A DNA stretch of 45,661 nt from Streptomyces sp. YIM 130001 (GCF_003574445.1 NZ_KZ984560.1:224097-269757), one strand, 5' to 3'; counted from the first letter of the stretch, positions 1 to 9,539 are shown. The notes: generated from the letters alone by a model not told the origin. A program made the numbers and translations.

Positions 1-33
<33 letters not shown>

Positions 34-105
34 TCCCGGTCACCGGCCTCCTCCAGCACTGACCCCACCACCCGACCGGCCCGCAGGTAGCCTGCGGCCA
101 CTCGG

Positions 106-122
106 CGAGACGGAGCGTCTTG
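106..122. promoter_or_regulatory. TetR-type operator, upstream copy
   Basis: CGAGACGGAGCGTCTTG is an imperfect inverted repeat (arms CGAGACG / CGTCTTG, 3-base spacer). It matches the site at 159-175 at 14 of 17 positions. It overlaps the predicted -35 hexamer of the ABC-F gene. AGACGG/CGTCT half-sites are common in TetR-family operators. The regulator itself is not in the window; it may lie left of base 1. Confidence 0.6.
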
Positions 123-148
123 TGTTGTTCGGGGTGGCGGGTTACTGT
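120..148 (+). promoter_or_regulatory. Predicted promoter of the ABC-F gene
   Basis: TTGTGT at 120-125 and TACTGT at 143-148 are separated by exactly 17 bases and resemble -35 and -10 hexamers of the housekeeping (HrdB-type) class. Transcription would begin near 155, leaving a leader of about 90 bases that carries the second operator. The promoter lies between the two TetR-type operators. This is inferred from position and sequence only. Confidence 0.4.
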
Positions 149-158
149 GGTCGGGTAG

Positions 159-175
159 CGAGACGGTACGTCTCG
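159..175. promoter_or_regulatory. TetR-type operator, downstream copy
   Basis: CGAGACGGTACGTCTCG is a perfect 7-base inverted repeat around GTA. It sits just after the predicted transcription start of the ABC-F gene. The two operators are 53 bases apart, about five helical turns, so bound dimers would lie on the same DNA face. Confidence 0.65.
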
Positions 176-247
176 TTGCGATCGGGGATCGATGCGGCAC
201 CGCGCCGCGCGGGCCCCGGAATCTGTCGTCCATCGAGGAGTCGCCAC

Positions 248-1955
248 TTGTTCCACGCGCCAGTCACCGACGCGTCCACAGCCGCCGCGAACACCGCCGC
301 CCCGACCTCGCAGGCAGCACTCTCGGACGTCACCAAGCGGTACGGCGAGCGCATCGTGCTCGAGCGGGTCTCGTTCACCGTCCGGCCCGGCGAGAAGGCC
401 GGCGTCATCGGGGACAACGGCTCGGGCAAGTCGACGCTGCTGCGGCTGCTCGCAAGGCAGGAGGAGCCCGACAACGGCACCGTCACCGTCGTCGCCCCGG
501 GCGGCACCGGACATCTCACCCAGACCCTCGGCCTGCCCGGCACCGCCACGGTCGGCGACGCCGTCGACCTCGTACTCGCACCGTTCCGCGGCCTCGAGCA
601 GCGCATCCGTAGCGCCGAGGCGAACCTCGGGCACGCGGACGAGGCCGGCCTCGAGACCTATGCGCGACTCCTCGCGGAGTACGAGGCGCGCGGCGGCTGC
701 GACGCCGACCGGCGGGTCGAGGTCGCCCTGCGCCGCCTCGGCGAACGGCACCCGCTCGACCGCGCCCGCACTCTCGGCACCCTCTCCGGAGGGCAGCTCT
801 CCCGGCTCGCGCTCGCCGCGACCCTGGCGTCCGCACCGGAACTGCTGCTGCTCGACGAACCCACCAACGACCTCGACGACGAGGCGATCGACTGGCTGGA
901 GGCCCGACTACGCGCACACCGCGGCACGTTGATCGCCGTCTCGCACGACCGCACCTTCCTCGACCGGGTCACCGGCACGGTCCTGGAGGTCGACCGGGAC
1001 GCGCGTACGGTCCGCCGGTACGGCAACGGCTACGCGGGCTACCTGACCGCGAAGTCCGCCCAGCGGGCACGGCAGTTGCGGGAGCACGAGGAATGGCGGC
1101 TGGAGGTCGACCGGCAGCGCCGGCTCGCCGAGGCCAACGCCGGCCGGCTCGACGCGATCCCGCGCAAGGGCGAGCGGGGCGGGCGCGTTCCGGGCGCGCT
1201 CCCGTACGCACGGCGCGATGAGCAGGATCCGCAGCGCCCGCGAGGAACTGCGGCGACTCCTGGACCACCCGGCGCCGGAGCCTCCCGAGCAGCTGCGGTT
1301 CACCGGCCGGATCGCGCGGGCACCGGGTGGCGGGCGCACCGGCTCAGGGCCGGACGACAGCGGAACCGGGACCGCCCCGGCCGGAGTCCACCTCGACTCC
1401 GTGCGCGTGCCGGGCCGCCTGGCCGTGGACGGCCTGAGCCTGGAGCCGGGCGGCCGGCTACTGGTCACCGGGCCCAACGGCGCCGGCAAGTCGACGCTCC
1501 TGCAGGTCCTGGCCGGCGAGCTGACTCCGGCGACGGGCACCGTGCGCCGGCCGTCCAGGGCCGGATTCCTGCGGCAGAGCGCACCGCCCGTCACCGACGG
1601 CCGCACCGTGCTCGACGCGTACGCCCATGGGCTTCCGGGCCCGCCGGACGAGCACGCGGACGCGCTGCTCGCGCTCGGCCTGTTCCGTGCGGCGGATCTG
1701 CGTACCCGGGTGCGGGAGCTGTCCGTGGGGCAGCAGCGCCGGCTGGAACTGGCGCGCCTGGTCGGCGACCCCGTCGACCTGCTGCTCCTCGACGAGCCGA
1801 CGAACCACGTGTCCCCCGCCCTGATGGAGGAGATCGAGGCGGCCCTCGCGGACTTCACCGGCACCCTGATCGTGGTCAGCCACGACCGCCGCATCCGCGC
1901 GGGCTTCTCGGGCGCCCGACTCGCCCTGGAACCCCAGCAGCACCACCCGCGGTGA
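248..1955 (+). pseudogene. ABC-F protein (antibiotic resistance/ribosome-associated), frameshifted
   Basis: The two halves of an ABC-F ATPase lie in two frames. The first half, read from TTG 248 with GAGGAG at 235-240, has Walker A GDNGSGKST, signature LSGGQLSRLALA, Walker B LLLLDEPTNDLD and AVSHDR. The second half has Walker A GPNGAGKST, signature LSVGQQRRLELA, DEPTNH and VVSHDR, ending at 1955. The switch falls in the inter-domain linker near 1171-1185: before it the frame reads IPRKGER, after it GAFRARSRTHGAMSRIR, which is the continuation expected for the family. One surplus base in the G-rich run at 1174-1183 would explain it. No membrane segments are seen, as expected for ABC-F proteins, which act on ribosomes and often protect against 50S-targeting antibiotics. 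A true mutation or a sequencing error are both possible. A TTG start is my choice because upstream in-frame codons run through the operator. Confidence 0.8.
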
Positions 1956-1999
1956 CACCGGCCCTGGCCCGTACCCCCGAAGAGTCCGGCACCGCCCAA

Positions 2000-2032
2000 A
2001 ACCGGCCAACCGGCCAACCGGCCAAACCGGCC
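2000..2032. repeat. AACCGGCC tandem repeat between convergent genes
   Basis: The 8-base unit AACCGGCC occurs four times in a row (the last with one extra A) between the ABC-F gene and the convergent DUF2993 gene. The unit contains self-complementary GGCC and CCGG, so it can fold, but it is not a clear terminator. Confidence 0.7.
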
Positions 2033-2089
2033 GCGCCCTGAATCCCCTGAAACGCCTACACCCCATGAACCCCTGACACCCCCGGGACC

Positions 2090-3319
2090 TCACGTCCCGA
2101 ACGTCACCCCGGCCCCCTCGATGCTGACCTTGATCCCGTCCTTCTCCACCCGCACGTCCCGCAGCCGTACGTCGCCGCCGCCCGGCACCTCGGGAAGGCG
2201 GAAGCCGAGGGAGAGCTGACTGGCCAGACGGGGCCGGGTCAGTTCGGACAGGCCCTCGAGCAGCGCCGGGTCGAAGCCGAGCCGCTTGAGGAGCTGGGGG
2301 TGGTCCAGGGCCACATCGATCAGGTTGACCTTCATCAGCGAACGCACGAACTCCGGCGAACCGGTCAGCTCGGCCATCTTCCGCTCACTGCGCAGCGCCG
2401 TACGGACGGCGGAATCGGGCACTCCGAGCCGCGAGACGATTTCCGGGATCGCGAACAGCGCCTTGGCCTTGTCCGTCCGCTCCCGGATGTCGCGCACCGA
2501 CTTCCGGCTCAGGTGCAGACCCTCGTTCTTGCCCGTGCCCGGCCGGTACGTGGCGAGATCGCCGATGTCCAGGCGCATACCGCCGATGCTGGTGGAGATG
2601 CCACGGTCACCGCTGCGCCGGATCCGCGCGTCGGCCGCGACCTTCAGGTCGTGCCCCGCCACCGGCAGCGTGCCGCGCGCGACCACCCGGTCACCGCCGT
2701 GGCCGGTGAACGTCACCTGGGAGGCGCCCAGTTCGCGGTTCAGGTCCTCGAAGGAGAGCAGCACCTCGCCGTCCATCGTGTCGATGTCGGCCCCCTTGAA
2801 CGAGGTCACGCCGCCCCGCAGCGTCACATCGTGGGCCACCGCCGTGACCTGGGCGAGCGAAACACGGTCGGCGGCGACGTCCGGCACGGTGACGCGGACC
2901 CGGTCGAGCTTGTCGTCGAAGGCCTGGGTCAGGAAGGGGAACCCCTCGATCTCCACCTCGGGCGCCGCGCTCAGCTTCATCGAGTCCTTGAGCTTGTCGG
3001 CCGCCTCGTGCTCCGCGTAGAGCAGCGCCCAGCGGTCGCCGAGGCCGAGGAACGCGGTGAGCACCACGAGCGCCACCACCGCCTTGGCCGCGAGCGGCAG
3101 CCCGGCGAACCGGTTGCGGCGGCGGCTGCCGCGCCGGTGATTGGGCGGCTGCCAGGGCTGTTCCTCGTCCGGCTCCTCCTCGTAGAGGAACTCGTCGAGC
3201 GGATTTCCGGCCAGGTCGGCCAGCTCGTCGTACGGGTTCCCGTGGGGCGGAGTGTCCGATTCCTGCAGGTGGGCGGGGTGTTGAGTGGGTATGCGGTGGG
3301 GGGTGGTTCGCATCGGCAC
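2090..3319 (-). CDS. DUF2993 (LmeA-like) membrane-anchored protein
   Basis: A 409-residue protein with an acidic, proline-rich N-terminal segment of about 60 residues, a basic stretch (RRGSRRRNR, 62-70), one transmembrane helix near 73-95, and a large outer domain of the DUF2993 type. In mycobacteria the family member LmeA is a cell-envelope phospholipid-binding protein involved in mannan or lipomannan elongation; the role in Streptomyces is not established. The beta-rich outer domain starts around residue 110 (EVEIEGFPFLTQAFDDKLDRV). The GTG at 3319 or the ATG at 3313 could start it; neither has a strong ribosome binding site, and a purine-rich GGGAGGGGG lies well upstream. It converges on the ABC-F gene and is downstream of, but far from, the nucleotidase on the same strand. 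Confidence 0.85.
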   Translation of the reverse strand: MPMRTTPHRIPTQHPAHLQESDTPPHGNPYDELADLAGNPLDEFLYEEEPDEEQPWQPPNHRRGSRRRNRFAGLPLAAKAVVALVVLTAFLGLGDRWALLYAEHEAADKLKDSMKLSAAPEVEIEGFPFLTQAFDDKLDRVRVTVPDVAADRVSLAQVTAVAHDVTLRGGVTSFKGADIDTMDGEVLLSFEDLNRELGASQVTFTGHGGDRVVARGTLPVAGHDLKVAADARIRRSGDRGISTSIGGMRLDIGDLATYRPGTGKNEGLHLSRKSVRDIRERTDKAKALFAIPEIVSRLGVPDSAVRTALRSERKMAELTGSPEFVRSLMKVNLIDVALDHPQLLKRLGFDPALLEGLSELTRPRLASQLSLGFRLPEVPGGGDVRLRDVRVEKDGIKVSIEGAGVTFGT

Positions 3320-3634
3320 ATCGGAACACGCGTACGACCCCCTCCCGCAACTCCTTTCGTCAACTGCGAGTAAAAAATACTCACTTCACCTTCACGAACG
3401 GAGCCGTTGACGGGGCCTTTCTTCACCCGGATGTCACCCGCCCGACCGGTCTGGACCACCATCCCGAGCTGCACAAGCACCCCCGGAGACGCGCGAACCC
3501 GGCACCCCCGCGGGGTACCGGGTTCGCAGCCGCACACCACACAAGTGAACTCGCTCACTCCGGGCAGCCGTTGACTGCACCGCCCGTCGTCCGGTCACTC
3601 GCCGGCGAAGGACCGTCCCAGCCACTGTGACCGC
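3320..3634. other. Intergenic region between DUF2993 gene and 5'-nucleotidase
   Basis: No gene seen. It holds a strong hairpin at 3493-3527 (listed separately) and an AT-rich island at 3368-3382 with inverted repeat GAGTA-AAAAA-TACTC, unusual in this GC-rich sequence. The AT-rich island lies about 50 bases upstream of the DUF2993 start and is the likeliest place for its promoter or operator. Confidence 0.5.
3493..3527 (-). terminator. Hairpin terminator after the 5'-nucleotidase gene
   Basis: GCGAACCCGG at 3493-3502 pairs perfectly with CCGGGTTCGC at 3518-3527. After one mismatch the stem continues with five more pairs (ACCCC/GGGGT) to a 3-base loop. It lies about 110 bases beyond the nucleotidase stop. 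It lacks a U tract, which is usual for Streptomyces terminators. Confidence 0.6.
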
Positions 3635-5440
3635 TCAGTCGACGACCGTGATCCGGTCCGCCTTCGGCGGGTCGAGCGGCTTGTCGGCGGACGAGTTCGC
3701 CGTCAGGTAGTCGTTCAGAGCCTTCAGGTCATCGGCGCCGACCAGCGGGTTCGCCCCCTCACCGAGCGCCGCGAAGCCGTCGCCGCCACCGGCCAGGAAC
3801 GAGTTCATCGCGACCCGATAGGTCTTGGCCGGGTCGATCGCCTCGTCGTTCAACAGAATCGAGTCAGCCACCACCCGGTCCGCGCCCGACTTCGTCATGT
3901 CGAGGGTGTACGTCAGACCGTCCGACGGCTGAAGGATCTTCGGCGACGCCTCGTTCGGCCCGCTGACCTGCTGCTGCAACGCCGTGACCAGCTGCTCGCC
4001 GGTCAGGTCGACCAGATTGACGGTGTTGCTGAACGGCTGCACGGTGAAGCCCTCGCCGTACGTCACCACCCCGTCGCCCTCACTGCCGCTCGCCTTGTGC
4101 ACCAGGTCGGCACGGATACCGCCCGGGTTCATCAGGGCCAGATCGGACTCCTCGTCGAGCGACTTGGCATGCTCGAGCTGCGCGTCCGCGATCAGGTCAC
4201 CGAGCGGCGACTCCGGAGAGGTCGAACCGCGCCCCGGGATGTCACCCGAGATATGGCCCACGGCCTGATTCGCGATCGGGGCCGCCAGCTTGTTCCAGCG
4301 CTCGATCAGCGCGGTGATGTCGGGCGCCTTGTCCTGCTCCCGGCTGACCACGTGGTTCGCGGACTTCACACTCGTCCGCACGATGTCCTTGGTCTTGCGG
4401 TCGTACGTCAGCGTGGTGTCGGTGTAGAGCTTGCCGAACGACGAGGCCGAGGTGACCGTACGCGGCTTGCCCGCCGGATCCGGCACCGTGCACGCGTACG
4501 CCTGGTGGGTGTGACCGGTGACCAGTGCGTCGACCTTCGGCGTGATGCCCTTGGCGATATCGGTGATCGGCCCCGAGATGCCGTCGCCGGGGCCGTTGCT
4601 GTCGCAGTCGTAGTTGTACGACTCGGAGGCCGGCTCACCACCCTCGTGGATCAGCGCGACGATCGACTTGACGCCCTTGCGGTCCAGCTCCTTGGCGTAC
4701 TTGTCCACGGTCTCGATCTCGTCGTGGAACTTCAGCCCCTTGACGCCCTCCGCGGACACGATGTCCGGGGTGCCCTCGAGCGTGACGCCGATGAAGCCGA
4801 TCTTGACGCCCTTGTGCTTCCACACCGTGTACGGCTTGAGGATCGGCTTGTCCGTCTTCTCGTCCGTCACATTCGCGGCGAGGTACGGGAAGTCGGCGCC
4901 CTCGAACTCCTTGCCCTCCTCGGCGCAGCCGTCCTCGGGGTGGCAGCCGCCCTTCTGCATACGCTCCAGCTCGGCACGGCCCTCGTCGAACTCGTGGTTG
5001 CCGACGCCGGTGACGTCGAGGTCGAGCTTGTTCAGCGCCTCGATCGTCGGCTCGTCGTGGAAGAGGCCGGAGAGCAGCGGCGACGCACCGATCATGTCCC
5101 CTGCCGCGGCGGTCACGCTGTACTTCTCGCCCTTGCGGGCCGACCGCAGCGAGGACGCGAGGTACTCGGCGCCGCCCGCGTCGACCTGCGTCGTGGTGCC
5201 GTCCGGGTGCTCCTCCGTGACCTGGCCGGAGGATCCGGCGGGCGGCTCGAGGTTCCCGTGCAGATCGTTGAACGACAGCAACTGCACGTCGACGGTGCGC
5301 CCGTGACCGTGCCCGTGGCGCTCCGCACTGTCGGCTCCCGCCGGCACGGCTGCCGTCATGACCCCGGTAGCCGCGGCGAGCGCCGCGACGCCTGCGATCA
5401 ACCGACGCCCGGCCGGACGCCGTTGTGGTCTCGCTGACAT
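3635..5440 (-). CDS. Secreted bifunctional metallophosphatase/5'-nucleotidase
   Basis: 601 residues, a usual length for the UshA-like family. A Sec signal peptide covers about residues 1-36 (RR and a hydrophobic core, then an AGA type cleavage region). The calcineurin-like metallophosphatase domain shows the metal ligands in order: SFNDLHGN (D59, H61), GDMIGASPL (D115), GNHEFDEG (N148-H149) and TGHTH. The C-terminal 5'-nucleotidase substrate domain follows from about residue 400 (PGGIRADL, YGEGFTVQPFSN, FLAGGGDGF). No LPXTG signal or C-terminal membrane segment is seen, so it is probably released or wall-associated. It would strip phosphate from extracellular nucleotides, a scavenging function that fits the neighbouring phosphate genes. 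ATG start at 5440, preceded by GAGGGG. I see no PHO box in its upstream region. Confidence 0.93.
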   Translation of the reverse strand: MSARPQRRPAGRRLIAGVAALAAATGVMTAAVPAGADSAERHGHGHGRTVDVQLLSFNDLHGNLEPPAGSSGQVTEEHPDGTTTQVDAGGAEYLASSLRSARKGEKYSVTAAAGDMIGASPLLSGLFHDEPTIEALNKLDLDVTGVGNHEFDEGRAELERMQKGGCHPEDGCAEEGKEFEGADFPYLAANVTDEKTDKPILKPYTVWKHKGVKIGFIGVTLEGTPDIVSAEGVKGLKFHDEIETVDKYAKELDRKGVKSIVALIHEGGEPASESYNYDCDSNGPGDGISGPITDIAKGITPKVDALVTGHTHQAYACTVPDPAGKPRTVTSASSFGKLYTDTTLTYDRKTKDIVRTSVKSANHVVSREQDKAPDITALIERWNKLAAPIANQAVGHISGDIPGRGSTSPESPLGDLIADAQLEHAKSLDEESDLALMNPGGIRADLVHKASGSEGDGVVTYGEGFTVQPFSNTVNLVDLTGEQLVTALQQQVSGPNEASPKILQPSDGLTYTLDMTKSGADRVVADSILLNDEAIDPAKTYRVAMNSFLAGGGDGFAALGEGANPLVGADDLKALNDYLTANSSADKPLDPPKADRITVVD

Positions 5441-5572
5441 CAGTTCCCCTCTTCCCGTTCCCCCGCCGACGGCGGCATGTCGGGCGGCAGCCTATGGTCA
5501 ACGCGCGTAGCACAACAGGGCCTTGCGGGTTAAGAACGGATGTCCCGCGCCCACCGAGGCGGCCGGATCAAG

Positions 5573-5607
5573 CCCGCCCGGCGCTCGAGGGCAGGCCCGA
5601 CAGGGCG
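5573..5607. repeat. Dispersed Streptomyces intergenic repeat (copy 1)
   Basis: This stretch aligns with 10801-10835 over about 35 bases with few differences, sharing the core CCGGCGCTCGAGG and the tail AGGCCCG..CAGGGC. It lies in the 291-base gap (5441-5731) between the divergent nucleotidase and mshD genes. I see no other element in that gap. Similar motifs appear at 10751-10791, 22142-22186 and inside a coding region near 37553. Confidence 0.6.
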
Positions 5608-5731
5608 AGAAGGAGCCGGTCCCGGGGTCCACTGGGCGACGTCTGCGGGGATTGCGTACAGCCCCACCCGGCACCGTGGTGCCGAGAACCATCCACCCCG
5701 ACCGGCCCGAGGTCCCCGTACGCTCGGAAGC

Positions 5732-6694
5732 ATGACCGCACCTTCCACACCTCCCCAGGGAACCCGCGAGATCCGGACCCTCACCTCCGTCTCCGCGGAA
5801 GAGGCCACCGCCGTCCTCGGCCTGCTCGACGAGGCCGCCCGCACGGACGGCCAGCAGGCCGTGTCCGAACAGGGCAGGCTCCAACTCCGCGGCGGCCCCC
5901 GCGAGGGCGTACGGCATCTGCTGCTCACCGTCGGGGACGAGGACGGTTCCGAACTGGTCGGATACGCCCAGCTCGAGGACACCGACCCGATCGAGGCCCC
6001 CGCGAGCGAACTGGTCGTACGCCCCGGCCACCGCGGCGCCGGCCACGGCCGCGCCCTCGGCAACGCGCTGCTCGCCGCCTCCGGCAAGCGACTGCGGATC
6101 TGGGCGCACGGCGGGCATGCCGCGGCGCGGCATCTGGCGCAGGTGCTCGGGCTCACCTTGTTCCGCGAACTGCGGCAGATGCGGCGGCCGTTGAGCCCCG
6201 ACGCCGCGGACCTGGCCGCGGAGCCGGCGCTGCCGGAAGGCGTCACGATCCGCCCCTTCGTGCCGGGGCAGGACGACGCGGCCTGGCTCGCGGTGAACGC
6301 GGCGGCGTTCGCCCACCACCCCGAGCAGGGCTCGCTCACCCAGCGGGACCTCGACGACCGGATGGCGGAGCCCTGGTTCGACCCGGCCGGCTTCTTCCTC
6401 GCCGAGCGCGACGGCGAACTCCTCGGCTTCCACTGGACGAAGGTCCACGAGGGCCCCGAGCAGGAGCCGGAGCGCCGGCTCGGTGAGGTCTACGTCGTCG
6501 GCGTACGGCCCGGGGCGCAGGGCGGCGGCCTGGGCAAGGCCCTGACGTCCGTGGGCCTGCGGCACCTCGCGGGCCTCGGGATCCCGACGGCGATGCTGTA
6601 CGTCGACGCGGACAACAAGGCGGCTGTCGCGGTGTACGAGCGGCTGGGGTTCCGTACGCACGAGACGGACCTCATGTACCGCACGGAGTCCTAG
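5732..6694 (+). CDS. mshD: Mycothiol synthase MshD
   Basis: A 320-residue protein with two tandem GNAT acetyltransferase domains (about 10-140 and 160-320), the hallmark of MshD. It acetylates Cys-GlcN-Ins with acetyl-CoA in the last step of mycothiol synthesis, the main low-molecular-weight thiol of actinobacteria. Acetyl-CoA loop sequences are visible: VRPGHRGAGHGRALGNALL in the first domain and VGVRPGAQGGGLGKALTSVG in the second; the C-terminal ADNKAAVAVYERLGF is typical of GNAT motif B. The ATG at 5732 was chosen because homology begins there (TREIRTLTSVSAEEA) and the longer in-frame extension passes through a repeat element; the ribosome site is weak (GGAAG). It stands alone; a possible GGGCCGG/CCGGCCC stem lies at 6694-6727. 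Confidence 0.93.
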   Translation: MTAPSTPPQGTREIRTLTSVSAEEATAVLGLLDEAARTDGQQAVSEQGRLQLRGGPREGVRHLLLTVGDEDGSELVGYAQLEDTDPIEAPASELVVRPGHRGAGHGRALGNALLAASGKRLRIWAHGGHAAARHLAQVLGLTLFRELRQMRRPLSPDAADLAAEPALPEGVTIRPFVPGQDDAAWLAVNAAAFAHHPEQGSLTQRDLDDRMAEPWFDPAGFFLAERDGELLGFHWTKVHEGPEQEPERRLGEVYVVGVRPGAQGGGLGKALTSVGLRHLAGLGIPTAMLYVDADNKAAVAVYERLGFRTHETDLMYRTES

Positions 6695-7178
6695 GGCCGG
6701 ACGGGGTTTTCGGGGTTTCTCCGGCCCCGGCGTCCCCTGCTGTCCTCGAGGGGCCGGCGTCTGGACCCGCGCGGTGTCCTTCTCCGACCCTGGCCCGGCT
6801 TCTGGAACCGGCGCTGGGCGCCTTGTCCGCAATCACCGGACGGGCTTCTGTTCGCCCTCGGGGCAGGCTCGGTGTGTTGGGCACGCTCGATGGAGCCCGG
6901 CACACGGGCCGCCCCGTACACGGACCGCGCCGACAGGCCCCTGCAACAGTGCAGAGTCCGGAGCCGACGGAACGGGCGGGCCCGCCCCACCCCGTTCGAG
7001 GACAAACCCCCCACCGCCCACCCACAGGACATGTCCTCGTAACCATCGATTCAGATCCCCTTGCCACCCTCGGCGCATGCACCCGACCGCGTCCGGCCCC
7101 CACACCGGCGGCGAGCCGCAGACGCCTCTGCGGCTGCTCGCCGCGCCACCGCAGGGACAAGCGCGGAACAATGGGGCC
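6695..7178. other. Intergenic region upstream of ppk
   Basis: About 480 bases without a supported gene. It begins with a weak hairpin (GGGCCGG at 6694-6700 with CCGGCCC at 6721-6727). A perfect 12-base palindrome AGGACATGTCCT lies at 7026-7037. The ppk promoter must be here, but I found no GTTCACC direct repeats of the PHO-box type. Confidence 0.5.
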
Positions 7179-9539
7179 ATGCAGCGCTCCTCAGGTGGTC
7201 ACGCGAATCCCACGGCCCCGGACGCAGCCCCCGCACAGGGCCGCGCCCAGGACGCCTCCGCCCAGGCCGACCGCCCGCCCGCCCAGGCAACGGGAACCCC
7301 GGCCCACAGCACCGGCACCGCAACCCCTCAGCCCTCCGTAGGCTCCATCGCCGCCCACCGGCCCCACACCGTCGCGGCGGCCACCAGGTCCGATCTGGAC
7401 CCGGATCTGGACGCCGACCCCGACAGCTACGAGGAGAGCGCCGAGTACGCCGACGCCAACCGCGAACTCCCCCAGGGCCGCTTCCTGGACCGCGAGCGCA
7501 GCTGGCTGGCGTTCAACGAGCGCGTCCTCGAGCTGGCCGAGGACCCCGACACCCCGCTCCTGGAGCGCGCCAACTTCCTGGCGATCTTCGCGAGCAATCT
7601 GGACGAGTTCTTCATGGTCCGGGTCGCCGGCCTCAAGCGCCGCATCGCGACCGGAGTCGCCACCCGCTCGGCCTCCGGCCTGCAGCCCCGCGAGGTCCTC
7701 GACCTGATCTGGACCCGCACCCGCGAGCTCATGGCCCGGCATGCCGCCTGCTTCCAGGAGGACGTGGCCCCCGCGCTCGCCGACGAGGGCGTCCACGTGG
7801 TCCGCTGGCACGACCTGAGCGAGAAGGAACAGGCGCGCCTGTTCACCCTGTTCCGGCAGCGCATCTTCCCGGTACTGACCCCGCTGGCCGTCGACCCGGC
7901 TCACCCGTTCCCGTACATCTCGGGCCTTTCCCTGAACCTGGCCGTGGTCGTACGCAATCCGGTCAGCGGCCACCAGCACTTCGCCCGGGTCAAGGTCCCG
8001 CCGCTCCTGAACCGCTTCCTGGAGGCCTCGCCCGGCCGCTACGTCCCCATCGAGGACGTCATCGCGGCGCCGGCGCACCTGGAGGAGCTGTTCCCCGGCA
8101 TGGAGGTGCTCGCGCACCACATGTTCCGGGTGACGCGGAACGAGGACCTGGAGGTCGAGGAGGACGACGCCGAGAACCTCCTGCAGGCCCTGGAGAAGGA
8201 GCTGATGCGGCGCCGCTTCGGACCGCCGGTGCGCCTCGAGGTCGAGGAGTCCATCGACCAGTACGTCCTCGACCTGCTGATCCGTGAGCTGAAGATCTCC
8301 GAGGCCGAGGTGTACCCGCTGCCGGGCCCGCTCGACCTGACCGGCCTCTTCGGCATCGGCGGCCTGGACCGGCCCGAGCTGAAGTACCCGAAGTTCATCG
8401 CCGGCACCCACCGCGACCTCGCCGAGGTGGAGTCCGCGTCCGCGCCCGACATCTTCGCCGCGCTGCGTGAGCGGGACGTCCTGCTCCACCACCCGTACGA
8501 CAGCTTCTCCACCTCCGTACAGGCGTTCCTGGAGCAGGCCGCCGCCGACCCGGACGTGCTGGCCATCAAGCAGACGCTGTACCGGACTTCGGGCGACTCA
8601 CCGATCGTGGACGCGCTGATAGACGCCGCCGAGTCGGGCAAGCAGGTCCTCGTCCTGGTCGAGCTGAAAGCGCGCTTCGACGAGCAGGCGAACATCAAGT
8701 GGGCCCGCAAGCTGGAAGAGTCCGGCTGCCACGTCGTCTACGGACTCGTCGGCCTCAAGACCCACTGCAAGCTGTCCCTGGTGGTCCGCCAGGAGGGCGA
8801 CACCCTGCGCCGCTACTCGCACGTCGGCACCGGCAACTACCACCCGAAAACGGCCCGTCTGTACGAGGACCTCGGCCTGCTGACCACCGACCCGCAGGTC
8901 GGCGCGGACCTCTCGGACCTGTTCAACCGGCTCTCCGGCTACTCGCGCCGGGAGAACTACCGCCGGCTCCTGGTCGCCCCCAAGTCCCTGCGCGACGGCC
9001 TGATCACGAGGATCGACAAAGAGGTCCAGCACCACCGCGCCGGCCGCCCCGCCCACGTACGCATCAAGGTCAACTCGATGGTGGACGAGGCGATCATCGA
9101 CGCCCTGTACCGCGCGTCGATGGCGGGCGTGCCCGTCGACATCTGGGTGCGCGGGATCTGTGCCGTACGGCCCGGAGTCGCGGGACTCTCGGAGAACATC
9201 CGGGTCAGGTCGGTGCTCGGCCGGTTCCTCGAGCACTCCCGGGTGTTCACCTTCGGCAACGGCGGCGAGTCCGAGGTGTGGATCGGCAGCGCCGACATGA
9301 TGCACCGCAACCTCGACCGGCGCATCGAAGCGCTGGCCCGCGTCACCGACCCCGCGCACCGCGCCGCCCTCAACAGGCTTCTGGAGACGGGCATGTCGGA
9401 CACCACGGCGTCCTGGCACCTCGGTCCCGACGGCGACTGGACCCGGCACGCCATCGACGCGGACGGCCGGCCGCTGCGCAACGTACAGGAGATGCTCATA
9501 GACGCCCGGAGGCGCCGGCGTGGCTCAGCGACACCCTGA
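7179..9539 (+). CDS. ppk: Polyphosphate kinase (PPK1)
   Basis: 786 residues. It makes polyphosphate reversibly from ATP. A poorly conserved, Pro/Ala/Thr-rich N-terminal region of about 100 residues precedes the PPK1 core, which begins at GRFLDRERSWLAFNERVLE, followed by SNLDEFFMVRVAGLK. The catalytic C-terminal region carries LKTHCKLSLVVR and SHVGTGNYHPKTARLYEDLG, with the conserved histidines of the two phospholipase-D-like domains. The ATG at 7179 is the first start that avoids a long non-homologous extension; it lacks a strong ribosome site (GGGGCC only). The last 20 bases overlap the CHAD gene, so the two are translationally coupled. In Streptomyces, ppk is known to be influenced by PhoP and phosphate status. 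Confidence 0.94.
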   Translation: MQRSSGGHANPTAPDAAPAQGRAQDASAQADRPPAQATGTPAHSTGTATPQPSVGSIAAHRPHTVAAATRSDLDPDLDADPDSYEESAEYADANRELPQGRFLDRERSWLAFNERVLELAEDPDTPLLERANFLAIFASNLDEFFMVRVAGLKRRIATGVATRSASGLQPREVLDLIWTRTRELMARHAACFQEDVAPALADEGVHVVRWHDLSEKEQARLFTLFRQRIFPVLTPLAVDPAHPFPYISGLSLNLAVVVRNPVSGHQHFARVKVPPLLNRFLEASPGRYVPIEDVIAAPAHLEELFPGMEVLAHHMFRVTRNEDLEVEEDDAENLLQALEKELMRRRFGPPVRLEVEESIDQYVLDLLIRELKISEAEVYPLPGPLDLTGLFGIGGLDRPELKYPKFIAGTHRDLAEVESASAPDIFAALRERDVLLHHPYDSFSTSVQAFLEQAAADPDVLAIKQTLYRTSGDSPIVDALIDAAESGKQVLVLVELKARFDEQANIKWARKLEESGCHVVYGLVGLKTHCKLSLVVRQEGDTLRRYSHVGTGNYHPKTARLYEDLGLLTTDPQVGADLSDLFNRLSGYSRRENYRRLLVAPKSLRDGLITRIDKEVQHHRAGRPAHVRIKVNSMVDEAIIDALYRASMAGVPVDIWVRGICAVRPGVAGLSENIRVRSVLGRFLEHSRVFTFGNGGESEVWIGSADMMHRNLDRRIEALARVTDPAHRAALNRLLETGMSDTTASWHLGPDGDWTRHAIDADGRPLRNVQEMLIDARRRRRGSATP

